The notes under the pieces: model-generated | Databases searched by the model: none | The model's input: only the letters and a program-made list of their open reading frames with translations | What the model was told of the DNA's origin: nothing | Position numbers and translations under genes: made by a program | Source: Saprospiraceae bacterium | GTDB taxonomy: Bacteria; Bacteroidota; Bacteroidia; Chitinophagales; Saprospiraceae | NCBI GenBank assembly: GCA_019634045.1 | Contig: JAHQWA010000362.1 | Coordinates: forward strand, 1 to 32,151 | Direction of reading: 5' to 3' | DNA: 32,151 bases | In this document: piece after piece, positions 20,266-29,849 of the stretch | How the letters are laid out: each line of letters starts with the position of its first letter | Position numbering within the stretch: position 1 is the stretch's first letter

Positions 20266-20369
20266 TAAAAGCATAAACAAATTGTCAAAAAACAGTGGTA
20301 ACACTCAGCTGGCCGGTCTAGTCCTAACTGAGCTCGATAGGGTGAGGCTTGCTTCAACAGAATTGTGAT

Positions 20370-20739
20370 ATGAAGTTTTTTCAGAACCTGGTCTTATTGA
20401 TTCTCCTGTTTGGAACTGGAGCCCTGCCCATTTACGGCCAACCCTTGGCCAAGTGGATGGATGTAAGATTGGATGCTTGTGAAAAAGCAGGTATAGATGT
20501 GTACCCTTTCACAGACTTCATTATTTTTCCGAAATCGGTCTGGCATAAATATGGCTTTCAGGAATAAAGTTGAAGGAAGTATTGGGGAGTTGGCCCAGCG
20601 CATAAGACAAATTCTTAAAGAACATAACGAAAGACCAGGTATTGCGAGTGACCTTATCAATTGCATTTATCCGTAGGGCCTCAAGACCCTAGACAACTTT
20701 TTACAAGATGATCAAAATTTTATTAACAAGCTTGAGTAG
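20370..20739 (+). pseudogene. Decayed secreted protein gene of unknown family (frameshift near 20555, in-frame TAG at 20674-20676)
   Basis: Signal peptide MKFFQNLVLLILLFGTGALPIYGQ then PLAKWMDVRLDACEKAGIDVYPFTDFIIFPKSVWHKYGF; frame +1 continues FRNKVEGSIGELAQRIRQILKEHNERPGIASDLINCIYP*GLKTLDNFLQDDQNFINKLE*. Confidence 0.5.
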
Positions 20740-23700
20740 ACCTCTAGCTATTGGCTTGCTACTACTTGCACTTGGATGTAAAAATGAGGCAAGTCTTGAT
20801 CAAGCAGAGCGAAACAAATCCACGCTCGCTTTCGAGTTAAAGCCCGGTAAGGAAACGGGCATTAATTTCAATAATCACGTAGAGGAAAGATATGAGACTT
20901 TCTTCGACAAATATGCATACATCTACACTGGGGGAGGGGTAGCGGTGGGAGATATCAATAATGATGGCCTCCAAGATGTCTACTTCACCGGAAATGAGGT
21001 AAGCGATAAACTCTACCTCAATCGCGGAAACTTCCAATTTGAAGATATAACCGACAGTGCGATTACAGCTGGACAGGACGGCTGGCACAACGGCGTCACG
21101 ATTCTAGACATCAATGCTGATGGGTTAAATGACATCTATGTCTGTAGAGGAGGCTGGAAGGAAACGCCGGATCAGCGCAAAAATCTACTATACATCAATT
21201 CCGGGGACGCCACATTTGTAGAAAGTGCTGAGGAATACGGTTTGGCAGATGAAGGTTATAGCATGCAAGCCTTGTTCCTAGATATTGACAACGATAATGA
21301 TCTGGATCTATACCTGACCAACCGCCCCGATGAATATTACCTACCCTTATCGGTCATGAAGGAGCGTGCTGCAAGTGGGCCAGATTGCTGCAGCGACCGT
21401 TTATATCGCAATGACGATGGCAAATTCGTAGATATCAGTCGTGTCGCTGGAATTGTAAACTACGGCTATTCCCTAGGCCTTGCGGCTGCCGATTTTAATA
21501 ATGATGGCCTAATCGATGTCTATGTGAGCAATGATTTTGCCACAGTAGACCACATGTATATCAATCAAGGAGACGGGACCTTTGTAGATAAACTGCAAGC
21601 GGCGACCAATCATATTTCCCTCTTCTCCATGGGTACCGATGTTGGGGATATCAATAATGATGGCTTGGAAGACATTATTGTCATGGAAATGCGTCCAGAG
21701 GATTATGTCCGATCCAAAGTCTCTATGCCTCCCATGAATATCGAAGGTTTTCATGCTATTGTAGATGCTGGCATGCATAAGCAGTATATGCACAACATGC
21801 TACATCTCAATCAGGGGAAAGGTCTTTTCAGCGAGGTGTCACAGATCGCAGGTATCGCCAAGACGGACTGGAGTTGGTCTGGTCTATTTGGAGATTTTGA
21901 TAAGGATGGGTATCGAGATCTATATGTGACTAATGGCATGCGAAGAGATCTTTTTGATGGGGATGCCCGCCGGAGACTCTCCAACTATGTGGAAGAAAAT
22001 CGGACTGCCTTTCAAGACACCGCAATTCTATTTGGAACTGGCTTCCAAGGGATTCTAGAGAATTACAAACCCTTGAAGTTAAAGAACTATTTGTTTCAAG
22101 GGCATGGTGATGTCTCCTTTACCAAAGCAAATGGAGGCTCTAGTACCAGCATACCCAGTTTTTCCCATGGTTCGGCGCTAGCAGATTTTGACAACGATGG
22201 GGATCTAGATATTGTGGTCAATAATATGGAAGATCAAGCTTTCTTGCTTGAAAATACATCTACAACTACTAATGCTTGGACAAAAGTCAAGTTGGAAGGA
22301 CCACAAAATAATGCCCATGGAATAGGTGCGAAGGTGTGGGCTCATAGCGATGGCCAGACTCAATTCTTCCAGCAGAAGATCATCAGAGGGTATCTCTCTT
22401 CCTGTGATCCCCATATCTTTTTTGGTTTGGGTGAAAATACCAGCTTAGACAGTCTTGTTGTACAATGGCCAGATGGCAAAAAAAGCATCTTGACTGATCA
22501 GCCTATCAATGAACGGGTCATCATAAAATACAAGGATGATCTGCCCATCGCGGAGGCTCAGCCAACTCAAAACAAACTATTTGCTGAAGGGAAGGCTTAT
22601 CTAGACCCACCTCATGTCGATGTAGAAAATGAAGTCTTTGAGTATGGCAAGCAGGTATTACTACCACATAGCTTTGCGACCGCCGGCCCCAAAATGTCAT
22701 CTGCCGACTTGAACGGTGATGGGGTAGAGGACTTTTACGTGGGTGGAAGCAGGAGTGAAGCAGGAAGCCTTTACCTGTCCTCAGGTGATAAATGGCTCAA
22801 AAGCGATCAAAAGGCCTTCTATTTGGATCGAATTTTTGAAGATATGGGATCGGTCTTCCTAGATATTGATTTGGACGGTGATCAGGATCTTTATGTCGTC
22901 AGTGGAGGGAGTGAGAGTGCCGGGGGCGAGCTGGTCTATCAAGATCGATTATATGAAAACCAAGCGGGAATATTTGTGAAATCAAATCTTCCACAAATTA
23001 GAGCCAATGGCTCTCAAGTTCTTAAGTATGACTTTGATCAGGATGGGGACCTGGATCTTTTTGTGACAGGCTTTGTACGTCCCAATGAGTATCCATTAGG
23101 GGATGCTTCCTTCTTTCTGGAGAATCAAGACGGCAACTTATCGCCCGTAAATTGGTATGGAGAACTGTTGTTTGACCTGGGGATCATATATGATGCAACC
23201 GTAGCGCAATTGGATGAAGATGCAGAGATGGAGTTAGTGCTAGTAGGAGAGTGGATGCCGATTACGATTCTAGATTGGACAGGTCAAGGATTTGAAAATA
23301 AAACGGAGATCTTTGGCTTGGAAAATACCGTTGGCTGGTGGACTAGCATTGAAAAAGCCGACCTAGACAAAGATGGTAAGGAGGACCTGATCGTCGGAAA
23401 TCTGGGAGAAAACTACAAGTTTAGCGTCGATAATGCACATCAATTTGAGGTATTTGCGGATGACTTTGATCAGAATGGAACCTATGATGTATTCCTGGCT
23501 ACCAGCTCGGAGTATGGTCATAAACCTGTTCGTGGTCTGGAATGCTCTTCAGAGCAGATGCCACAAATTTCTCAAAAGTTTGAGTCCTTCGCCTCTTTTG
23601 CCAGTGCGGAGATAGATGATGTCATTGGGCCCGGTATATCGAAAGCAGAGCATCGGAAAATCGACCTCTTCTCTAGTATGGTACTCTACAACAATGGAGA

Positions 23701-24037
23701 TAAGAGTTTTGAAATGAAAAAACTTCCGAAGGAGTGCCAGTTGTCTGTAATCAATGCAGTGGTCGTTAAAGATTTGGATGAAGATGGTTGGTTAGATCTC
23801 ATTACAGCAGGCAATAGGTTTAATGTTGAGGTAGAAACTACCCCTTCCGATGCCTCCATGGGAGCTGTACTGATTAACAAGGGAGATAGAACCTGGGCTA
23901 CCATGAGACCGATGGAAAGCGGAATTTACCTCAAAGGGGATGTAAAAGACCTAATCTTTATCAACGACAATTTGATTACTACGGAAAATAGTGGTCCGGT
24001 GCGGATCTTTACCAAGAAACCCCAAGCAGCCTTATAG
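20708..24037 (+). CDS. FG-GAP/VCBS repeat lipoprotein with ASPIC/UnbV-type domain
   Basis: 1109 aa; lipobox LALGCKNE; many D-x-[DN]-x-D-G-x-x-D repeats ('VGDINNDGLQDVYF', 'DFNNDGLIDVYV', 'DFDNDGDLDIVV', 'DFDQDGDLDLFV'); 'SLDSLVVQWPDGKKSILTDQPINERVIIKY' is ASPIC/UnbV-like. Confidence 0.9.
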   Translation: MIKILLTSLSRPLAIGLLLLALGCKNEASLDQAERNKSTLAFELKPGKETGINFNNHVEERYETFFDKYAYIYTGGGVAVGDINNDGLQDVYFTGNEVSDKLYLNRGNFQFEDITDSAITAGQDGWHNGVTILDINADGLNDIYVCRGGWKETPDQRKNLLYINSGDATFVESAEEYGLADEGYSMQALFLDIDNDNDLDLYLTNRPDEYYLPLSVMKERAASGPDCCSDRLYRNDDGKFVDISRVAGIVNYGYSLGLAAADFNNDGLIDVYVSNDFATVDHMYINQGDGTFVDKLQAATNHISLFSMGTDVGDINNDGLEDIIVMEMRPEDYVRSKVSMPPMNIEGFHAIVDAGMHKQYMHNMLHLNQGKGLFSEVSQIAGIAKTDWSWSGLFGDFDKDGYRDLYVTNGMRRDLFDGDARRRLSNYVEENRTAFQDTAILFGTGFQGILENYKPLKLKNYLFQGHGDVSFTKANGGSSTSIPSFSHGSALADFDNDGDLDIVVNNMEDQAFLLENTSTTTNAWTKVKLEGPQNNAHGIGAKVWAHSDGQTQFFQQKIIRGYLSSCDPHIFFGLGENTSLDSLVVQWPDGKKSILTDQPINERVIIKYKDDLPIAEAQPTQNKLFAEGKAYLDPPHVDVENEVFEYGKQVLLPHSFATAGPKMSSADLNGDGVEDFYVGGSRSEAGSLYLSSGDKWLKSDQKAFYLDRIFEDMGSVFLDIDLDGDQDLYVVSGGSESAGGELVYQDRLYENQAGIFVKSNLPQIRANGSQVLKYDFDQDGDLDLFVTGFVRPNEYPLGDASFFLENQDGNLSPVNWYGELLFDLGIIYDATVAQLDEDAEMELVLVGEWMPITILDWTGQGFENKTEIFGLENTVGWWTSIEKADLDKDGKEDLIVGNLGENYKFSVDNAHQFEVFADDFDQNGTYDVFLATSSEYGHKPVRGLECSSEQMPQISQKFESFASFASAEIDDVIGPGISKAEHRKIDLFSSMVLYNNGDKSFEMKKLPKECQLSVINAVVVKDLDEDGWLDLITAGNRFNVEVETTPSDASMGAVLINKGDRTWATMRPMESGIYLKGDVKDLIFINDNLITTENSGPVRIFTKKPQAAL

Positions 24038-24140
24038 CATCAGAAGCTGTACAGGAAAGATCGTAATCCATTGATCTGCTGTCTTTGCTAGCAAGTTCAT
24101 CCGGATAAGTTTGCGTCTTATGGACTGTTGTTTTCGTAAC

Positions 24141-24160
24141 ATCATGCAATCGATTGACTT
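24141..24160. promoter_or_regulatory. Weak LacI-type operator-like site ATCATGCAATCGATTGACTT
   Basis: Shares core GCAATCGATTG with the other sites; outer bases diverge. Confidence 0.4.
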
Positions 24161-24416
24161 GTTGCTTTATTAAACACTGATTATCAGGTTTTTAATGAAT
24201 AAAGATAGGCTTTTTAGATTTGAGGGCCCGATCCAAGCATAATAATCGCAAATCACTGAAATTAAGCCTTGGCCAGATTAGTCAGGTTCTTTGTACCTCG
24301 CTTGCCAAGCCCTATGTACACTAAATATCCCTTCGATAAAGTAGCTTGAATTTAGAATTAAATTTTAACCGATAACTCAGTATGGAATAATATTTTGCAA
24401 AACTTGTTTGAAATAT

Positions 24417-24436
24417 TTTCGCAATCGATTGTGTAA
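24417..24436. promoter_or_regulatory. LacI-type operator-like palindrome TTTCGCAATCGATTGTGTAA upstream of susC
   Basis: Core CGCAATCGATTGTG; 16 bp upstream of TATATTTG. Confidence 0.65.
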
Positions 24437-24452
24437 GTATTGATATGCATAT

Positions 24453-24460
24453 TATATTTG
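24453..24460 (+). promoter_or_regulatory. Candidate -7 element TATATTTG (TAnnTTTG) for susC/susD
   Basis: Exact TAnnTTTG in the long 24038-24775 intergenic region, next to an operator-like site. Confidence 0.45.
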
Positions 24461-24617
24461 TAATGGACAAAGTATAAATGCTATTCTGTTTTGTTTGATT
24501 TTAGGAAGGGAAGTGGACTATATCGCCTTGATGGAATTGCTAGATGACGATAAAATGAGCGAGAAATAGTTCATTTCCCTGACAGTTTTGACTATGCCAA
24601 GCCAATACTATAAATAC

Positions 24618-24637
24618 TAACGCAATCGATTGCTAAT
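24618..24637. promoter_or_regulatory. LacI-type operator-like palindrome TAACGCAATCGATTGCTAAT upstream of susC
   Basis: Core CGCAATCGATTGC; third copy in the susC upstream region. Confidence 0.6.
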
Positions 24638-24775
24638 GCCATGAAGGCTATTTGACATCCAACACAAATTGCAATTAAACACTAGAGTTGGACTGATTAG
24701 TCTCTAGACTAAGTAATCAGCTAAGAATAAAGCGTCAATTCAAAACATCAACACAACTAAACAAAATTATGGTTT

Positions 24776-27700
24776 ATGAAAAACTTAGAAGCTAGAACGT
24801 CAGGGAAAAGATTCCTGCTAGGGTTATTATTTACCCTCATGAACTTGGCCCTCGTTCAGGCCCAAGTCAATGTAACCGGAAGCGTTTCTGATGATACAGA
24901 TACCCCGCTTATCGGTGTAAATATTGTGGTTCAAGGGACTTCTACCGGGACGATCACTGATATCGATGGAAATTATACCATCGATGTTCCCGTAGATGCT
25001 GTTCTTCTATTTAGCTATACGGGCTTTGCCTCAAAAGAGGTAGCTGTCAATGGCCGGAGCCTCATCAATGTCACGCTGACTACCGATGCCAGCTTACTAG
25101 ATGAAATCGTGGTTACGGGCTATGGCTCAAGCAAAAGAAGTGATGTGACAGGATCCATTGTGACCTTGAAATCTGAAGAGTTAAAAGAGGTACCGGTAGC
25201 CGATATTGCTCAAGGACTGCAAGGAAGATTACCGGGCGTGGTTATACAACGAACCTCATCTAGACCGGGAGCAGGCTCCCAAATCAGGATTCGGGGAAAT
25301 CGCTCCTTGGGCTCTGATGAATCCGGGGTTAATGACCCACTTATCGTTGTTGATGGGATTCCGTATCAAGGTGGTAGTATTACAGATTTGAATCCAGATT
25401 TGATTGAATCGATTAACGTTTTGAAAGATGCCTCAGCCACTGCTATCTACGGTTCAAGAGGAGCAAATGGCGTGATACTTGTAACCACCAAGAAGGGGGT
25501 TCCAGGTAAGACGAAAATAACCTATAATGGTTACTACGGTACTTCTTCTGCCTTGGATAAGTATCCTGTTTTTGATGCGGCAGGTATTCAGGAGTTGAAA
25601 GAATGGTCTGCGTTCTACGGTGGTGTAGGGGAGCTATCTCCTGATGAGTTGGAAGGAATTCAAGTTGGAAGAGATGTCGACTGGCAAGATGAAGTGTATA
25701 AGAGCGGTCACATTTCCAATCATGAATTGACACTGTCTGGTGGTACTGAAGGCACGAGGTTTTCCGTTTCTGGTGGATACTTTTCAGAATCTACCATCAT
25801 CCTAGGGCAGGATTTTGAGAGATATACCTTAAGAGCTAATATAAATTCGAATGTGGCTAAGTGGATGAGAGTCGGCCTATCCACGATCAATACCGTTTCA
25901 AATAGAGGAGGAGAGAGTGCCAACCCCGTTGGTTCACTTAATAACCTAAGCCCCTTATTCAGAGCTTATAATGATGATGGTAGTATTTACCTTAATCCTG
26001 CAGTCAATACTTTGGATGAGCCCTTTACCAGGAACCCTTTGCTTATTCAAAACGAAGATAGCTGGAATGAAAATCGAAGAAGGCTACGGACTTTTAATAC
26101 GCTATATGGCGAAGTTGATCTTGCCAAGGGATTGTCCTATAGAATTAATGTGGGACTAGATTATTCTCAGGATGAGTACAACTCATTTTTTGGCAGTGAT
26201 ACTCCGTTTAGAGGAGGAGCTGCTAACCAGGCTCGCATTAGAAATAGAGATGACTGGGGCTATACCATTGAGAATATTGTCAAGTATGATCAATCCTTTG
26301 GACGTCATAACATTGGGTTGACTGGTCTTTTCAGTGTACAAGAACAAGAAAGTCAGCGAAGTGGCTTTAATGCGGAGGACGTATTCTCAGATTTGGTAGG
26401 TGCGAATAACTTTTTCCTTGCCGGGGATGTAAGTGTTCCTTCGAATCAATTTAACTATTCTCGCTGGGGGCTGATTTCCTACATGGGACGTGCCAACTAT
26501 GCCTATGCGGATAAGTTCGTACTCACGGCCACCTTCCGTGTAGATGGCTCTTCCCGCTTAGCAGATGGCAATAAATACTTTACCTATCCTGCTTTTGCCG
26601 CTGCCTGGAACATTGGCAATGAAGCTTTCATGAAAGATACAGGCTTTGATAACTTAAAACTAAGAGCAGGGTGGGGTAGAACCTCCAATCAAGCGGTAGC
26701 GCCCTATTCTTCTCTAGGAAGACTAAGCCGTTCACTATATCAACTTGGAGGTAACTCAGTCTCAGGCTTCGCGGTTACCAATCTACCGAATCCAAATTTG
26801 AGCTGGGAGTTTACCACTTCACAAAACGTAGGGATTGATTTCGGATTATTTGATTATCGCTTGACGGGCTCGATTGACTACTATTGGACTTCCACAGATG
26901 GAGTATTGCAGTCCAGAGCCTTACCAGCCACTAGTGGTGTTCCTAATCCGATCCAGGAAAACATTGGAGAAACTAAGAGTAGTGGTATAGAGATTTCATT
27001 GGCTGCAGATATCATTCGTGCCCCAGAGAAAGGAGGTTTCCAATGGGGAATGGACGTAAACTTCGCAGCCCACCAAGAAGAGATTGTAGCGCTAGGAAAT
27101 GGAGTGGAGCAAAACATTGGAAATGGCTGGTTTGTGGGTCACCCAGTAAATGTGATTTTTGACTATGAGAAAATCGGAATCTGGCAGTCGAATGAAGCAG
27201 ATGCTGCGACCCAATTTGGGGACTACCGACCTGGCGACATTAAAGTAGCAGATCTTGATGGCGATGGTGTACAAACAGGGGATGATCGAAAAATTTTAGG
27301 CCAGCTAGACCCGAAGTGGACTATGGGCATCACTACTAGGTTTTCCTATCGGAATTTTGACCTATCGGTAATAGGTTTTGCCAATGTAGGTAATATGCTG
27401 ATCGGAACCTTCTATCAAGGTGGAACCTTACTGGAAGGTCGTAGAAATGCTCCTTTGGTGGATTATTGGACGGATGAAAACCCAACTAATTCCTTCCCAC
27501 GCCCAGGTGATCAGGATCTCAGACACAATAGCCTCTTGGGCTATTTTGATGGAACTTTTGCCAAAATCAGAACGATCAACCTCGGATACACCTTTGACAA
27601 GGAAAATCTAGGGCCGTTTTCAGGGGCACGAATTTATGTAACTGCTAATAATCCTTTCAAAGCTTTCTTCTCGGACTATGTGGATTTCGGAGGAATTGAT

Positions 27701-27802
27701 CCAGAACCAAATGGTAGAGGAGGAGTAGGTAGAAGGTTATTGGTGGGCGAAGGGACGCCGTTCACTAAGTCCTTTATCGTTGGAGTTAACTTCTCACTTT
27801 AA
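24776..27802 (+). CDS. SusC/RagA-type TonB-linked outer membrane receptor
   Basis: 1008 aa; N-terminal carboxypeptidase-like domain 'VNVTGSVSDDTDTPLIGVNIVVQGTSTGTITDIDGNYTIDVP'; TonB box-like 'LLDEIVVTGYGSSKRSDVTGSI'; plug 'GLQGRLPGVVIQRTSSRPGAGSQIRIRGNRSL...LIVVDGIPY'; 'NVLKDASATAIYGSRGANGVILVTTKKG'. Confidence 0.97.
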   Translation: MKNLEARTSGKRFLLGLLFTLMNLALVQAQVNVTGSVSDDTDTPLIGVNIVVQGTSTGTITDIDGNYTIDVPVDAVLLFSYTGFASKEVAVNGRSLINVTLTTDASLLDEIVVTGYGSSKRSDVTGSIVTLKSEELKEVPVADIAQGLQGRLPGVVIQRTSSRPGAGSQIRIRGNRSLGSDESGVNDPLIVVDGIPYQGGSITDLNPDLIESINVLKDASATAIYGSRGANGVILVTTKKGVPGKTKITYNGYYGTSSALDKYPVFDAAGIQELKEWSAFYGGVGELSPDELEGIQVGRDVDWQDEVYKSGHISNHELTLSGGTEGTRFSVSGGYFSESTIILGQDFERYTLRANINSNVAKWMRVGLSTINTVSNRGGESANPVGSLNNLSPLFRAYNDDGSIYLNPAVNTLDEPFTRNPLLIQNEDSWNENRRRLRTFNTLYGEVDLAKGLSYRINVGLDYSQDEYNSFFGSDTPFRGGAANQARIRNRDDWGYTIENIVKYDQSFGRHNIGLTGLFSVQEQESQRSGFNAEDVFSDLVGANNFFLAGDVSVPSNQFNYSRWGLISYMGRANYAYADKFVLTATFRVDGSSRLADGNKYFTYPAFAAAWNIGNEAFMKDTGFDNLKLRAGWGRTSNQAVAPYSSLGRLSRSLYQLGGNSVSGFAVTNLPNPNLSWEFTTSQNVGIDFGLFDYRLTGSIDYYWTSTDGVLQSRALPATSGVPNPIQENIGETKSSGIEISLAADIIRAPEKGGFQWGMDVNFAAHQEEIVALGNGVEQNIGNGWFVGHPVNVIFDYEKIGIWQSNEADAATQFGDYRPGDIKVADLDGDGVQTGDDRKILGQLDPKWTMGITTRFSYRNFDLSVIGFANVGNMLIGTFYQGGTLLEGRRNAPLVDYWTDENPTNSFPRPGDQDLRHNSLLGYFDGTFAKIRTINLGYTFDKENLGPFSGARIYVTANNPFKAFFSDYVDFGGIDPEPNGRGGVGRRLLVGEGTPFTKSFIVGVNFSL

Positions 27803-27825
27803 TTCTAAGCTATTAATAACTAGAC

Positions 27826-29586
27826 ATGAAAAATATAACTAAATATACCGTCATTTTCGCATGTTTAGCCTGCTTGGCTTCATGTTCGGATGACATCTTG
27901 GAAGAAAACCCTAGATCGATCCTAACCCCTTCCTTTTTTGAAACGAAGCAAGGTATTGAAGGCGGGGTAATCTCCGCATACACGGCCTTGAAAACTATGA
28001 CTAGGCAAGGAGGTATGTTCTGTACCATTTGGGGTACAGATGAATATACCTATGGCCAACAGGTAGGAAATAATCGATTAAACAGTTATACCGCAATTGA
28101 TCCGAACAATGGTAATACCGCTACCTTTTGGAATGCTGCGTATCCAGCCATCAACACTTGTAATGGGGTGATCGAATTGGGGGGGAATGCTACTGGTCTG
28201 ACACCTGAAGAGTTGGCCGCTTTGGTAGCAGAAGCCAAATTCTTGCGCGCACAATGGTATTTCCTATTGGTACAAACCTACGGTGGAGCCACCTTAGATC
28301 TAGGATCTGGTCCATTGGCTTTTAATAGAAACCCTACGGATCAATTTTCCCTAAATAGTCAAGGGGAAGTATTAGCTGCCATTATTCAAGATTTGGAAGA
28401 GGCATCTAAGGAGTTACCCGATACCCCAAGAGAAGAAGGACGAGTTTGGAAAGCCTCCGCCTTGCACCTTCTAGCGAAAGCTTACCTAACTCGTGCCTGG
28501 TCCGATGCAGCACAGGGGGGGGACTACGAAGCCGCTTTATCCGCAGTACAGCAGCTCATTCCTGATGCCACCAGTCCAACCGCAAACTTCGGAACAAGAT
28601 TGATGGATGACTTTGCGGAAGTACATGCCGAGAATAACCATAACAATGCCGAAGTCTTGTTTGCCATTCAGGGAGAGATGTCAGATCGAAACGAATTGAA
28701 TAACAGAGGAGGTTGGCAGAATTTCTTCTTTAGACCTTTCTATGTGCAGTGGGCTGGAATGGCCCGGGACGTAGAAAATGGTAGACCTTGGATTCGTTTT
28801 CGACCTACTGAACACTTGCTCAACGAGGTCTACAACAACAAGGAAGTAGATTCTCGCTACGACAAATCTTATCAAACGGTGTGGATCGCCAATTCTGAAA
28901 CTGCTGGCGATAACCGACTTACGGGACAACAAAGTGTGAGAGGAATTCCTACATGGACGCAAGAGGAGGCGGATGCCGGATTCGTCGATCAATCTCAGGT
29001 TGGAGAATTGAAATTCAATGTGGGGGATACCGCCGTTTGGATGTTACCTGATCACATTAAATTCACGGATGAAGAAAAAGCCAAGAAAGGTTTTGCGGTA
29101 CTTAATACGGAGGACTATAATGACTCTGCTTATCCTTCATTGAAGAAGTATGATGCGAAGCAGCGTCCTTTCCCTGGCACTGGAACTGATCCCAATGTGA
29201 ACTCTTACCGACCGGTAATTATCTATCGTTTGGCAGGTACCTACCTATTGGGAGCTGAAGCGGCCTTAATGAGTGGTAACCAAAGCTTAGCAGCTGATTA
29301 CATCAACACCTTGAGAGTCAGAGCCGCATGGCCGGGAAAAGAGGATGAAAATAAAATTACCGCTGCGGATGTTGACATCGACTTCATTCTCGATGAACGA
29401 TCAAGAGAACTCAATGGAGAGATGATGCGGTGGTTTGACTTGGCCAGAACAGGTAAATTGGTCGAAAGGGTACAGAAATACAACGAACAAGGTGGCCAAA
29501 ATATTCAACCCCATCACGAGCGTAGACCAATACCGCAAAGTCAAATCGACTTATCCCCTGGCTTCCCACAAAATCCAGGATACTAG
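27826..29586 (+). CDS. SusD/RagB-type surface glycan-binding lipoprotein
   Basis: 586 aa directly after SusC; lipobox CLASCSDD; 'LVAEAKFLRAQWYFLLVQTYGGATL' and 'DFILDERSRELNGEMMRWFDLARTGKLVERV' are SusD/RagB motifs. Confidence 0.96.
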   Translation: MKNITKYTVIFACLACLASCSDDILEENPRSILTPSFFETKQGIEGGVISAYTALKTMTRQGGMFCTIWGTDEYTYGQQVGNNRLNSYTAIDPNNGNTATFWNAAYPAINTCNGVIELGGNATGLTPEELAALVAEAKFLRAQWYFLLVQTYGGATLDLGSGPLAFNRNPTDQFSLNSQGEVLAAIIQDLEEASKELPDTPREEGRVWKASALHLLAKAYLTRAWSDAAQGGDYEAALSAVQQLIPDATSPTANFGTRLMDDFAEVHAENNHNNAEVLFAIQGEMSDRNELNNRGGWQNFFFRPFYVQWAGMARDVENGRPWIRFRPTEHLLNEVYNNKEVDSRYDKSYQTVWIANSETAGDNRLTGQQSVRGIPTWTQEEADAGFVDQSQVGELKFNVGDTAVWMLPDHIKFTDEEKAKKGFAVLNTEDYNDSAYPSLKKYDAKQRPFPGTGTDPNVNSYRPVIIYRLAGTYLLGAEAALMSGNQSLAADYINTLRVRAAWPGKEDENKITAADVDIDFILDERSRELNGEMMRWFDLARTGKLVERVQKYNEQGGQNIQPHHERRPIPQSQIDLSPGFPQNPGY

Positions 29587-29618
29587 CGTAAAGTTTGCAT
29601 AATAAGAGTTGTAGAGTC

Positions 29619-29652
29619 GTCCGGTATTTTGCTGAATTAGCAAAATCCGGAC
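29619..29652 (+). terminator. Strong hairpin GTCCGG(T)ATTTTGCT-GAATT-AGCAAAATCCGGAC downstream of susD
   Basis: 14 paired bases with one bulged T and 5-nt loop, 33 bp after the SusD stop; no long T-tract, so terminator/attenuator/stabiliser role is uncertain. Confidence 0.6.
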
Positions 29653-29720
29653 ACTCACGCCCTATAAAGTCAAATCACATACATATTTATGACATACGTA
29701 GTACTGGCTATATCATCGAT

Positions 29721-29775
29721 GGTGGTGCCTCTTGGTACTATGGAGTTTATTCAATAAGCCTTTCGAGGCGCCACC
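29721..29775 (+). repeat. Second hairpin-forming inverted repeat GGTGGTGCCTC ... GAGGCGCCACC in susD-GH98 intergenic
   Basis: 11-nt arms (29721-29731 and 29765-29775), one G-T type mismatch, 33-nt loop. Confidence 0.45.
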
Positions 29776-29849
29776 AAACCTAAAGGTAAAGCGCTAACTG
29801 CCTCATTCTCCTTTCTTATGCCCAAATCTGAGATTTATTGCATAGCACA

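Noticed and set aside
29595-29783. 62 aa ORF between susD and GH98
   Set aside because: Covers both hairpins, no domain-like content; probably non-coding.
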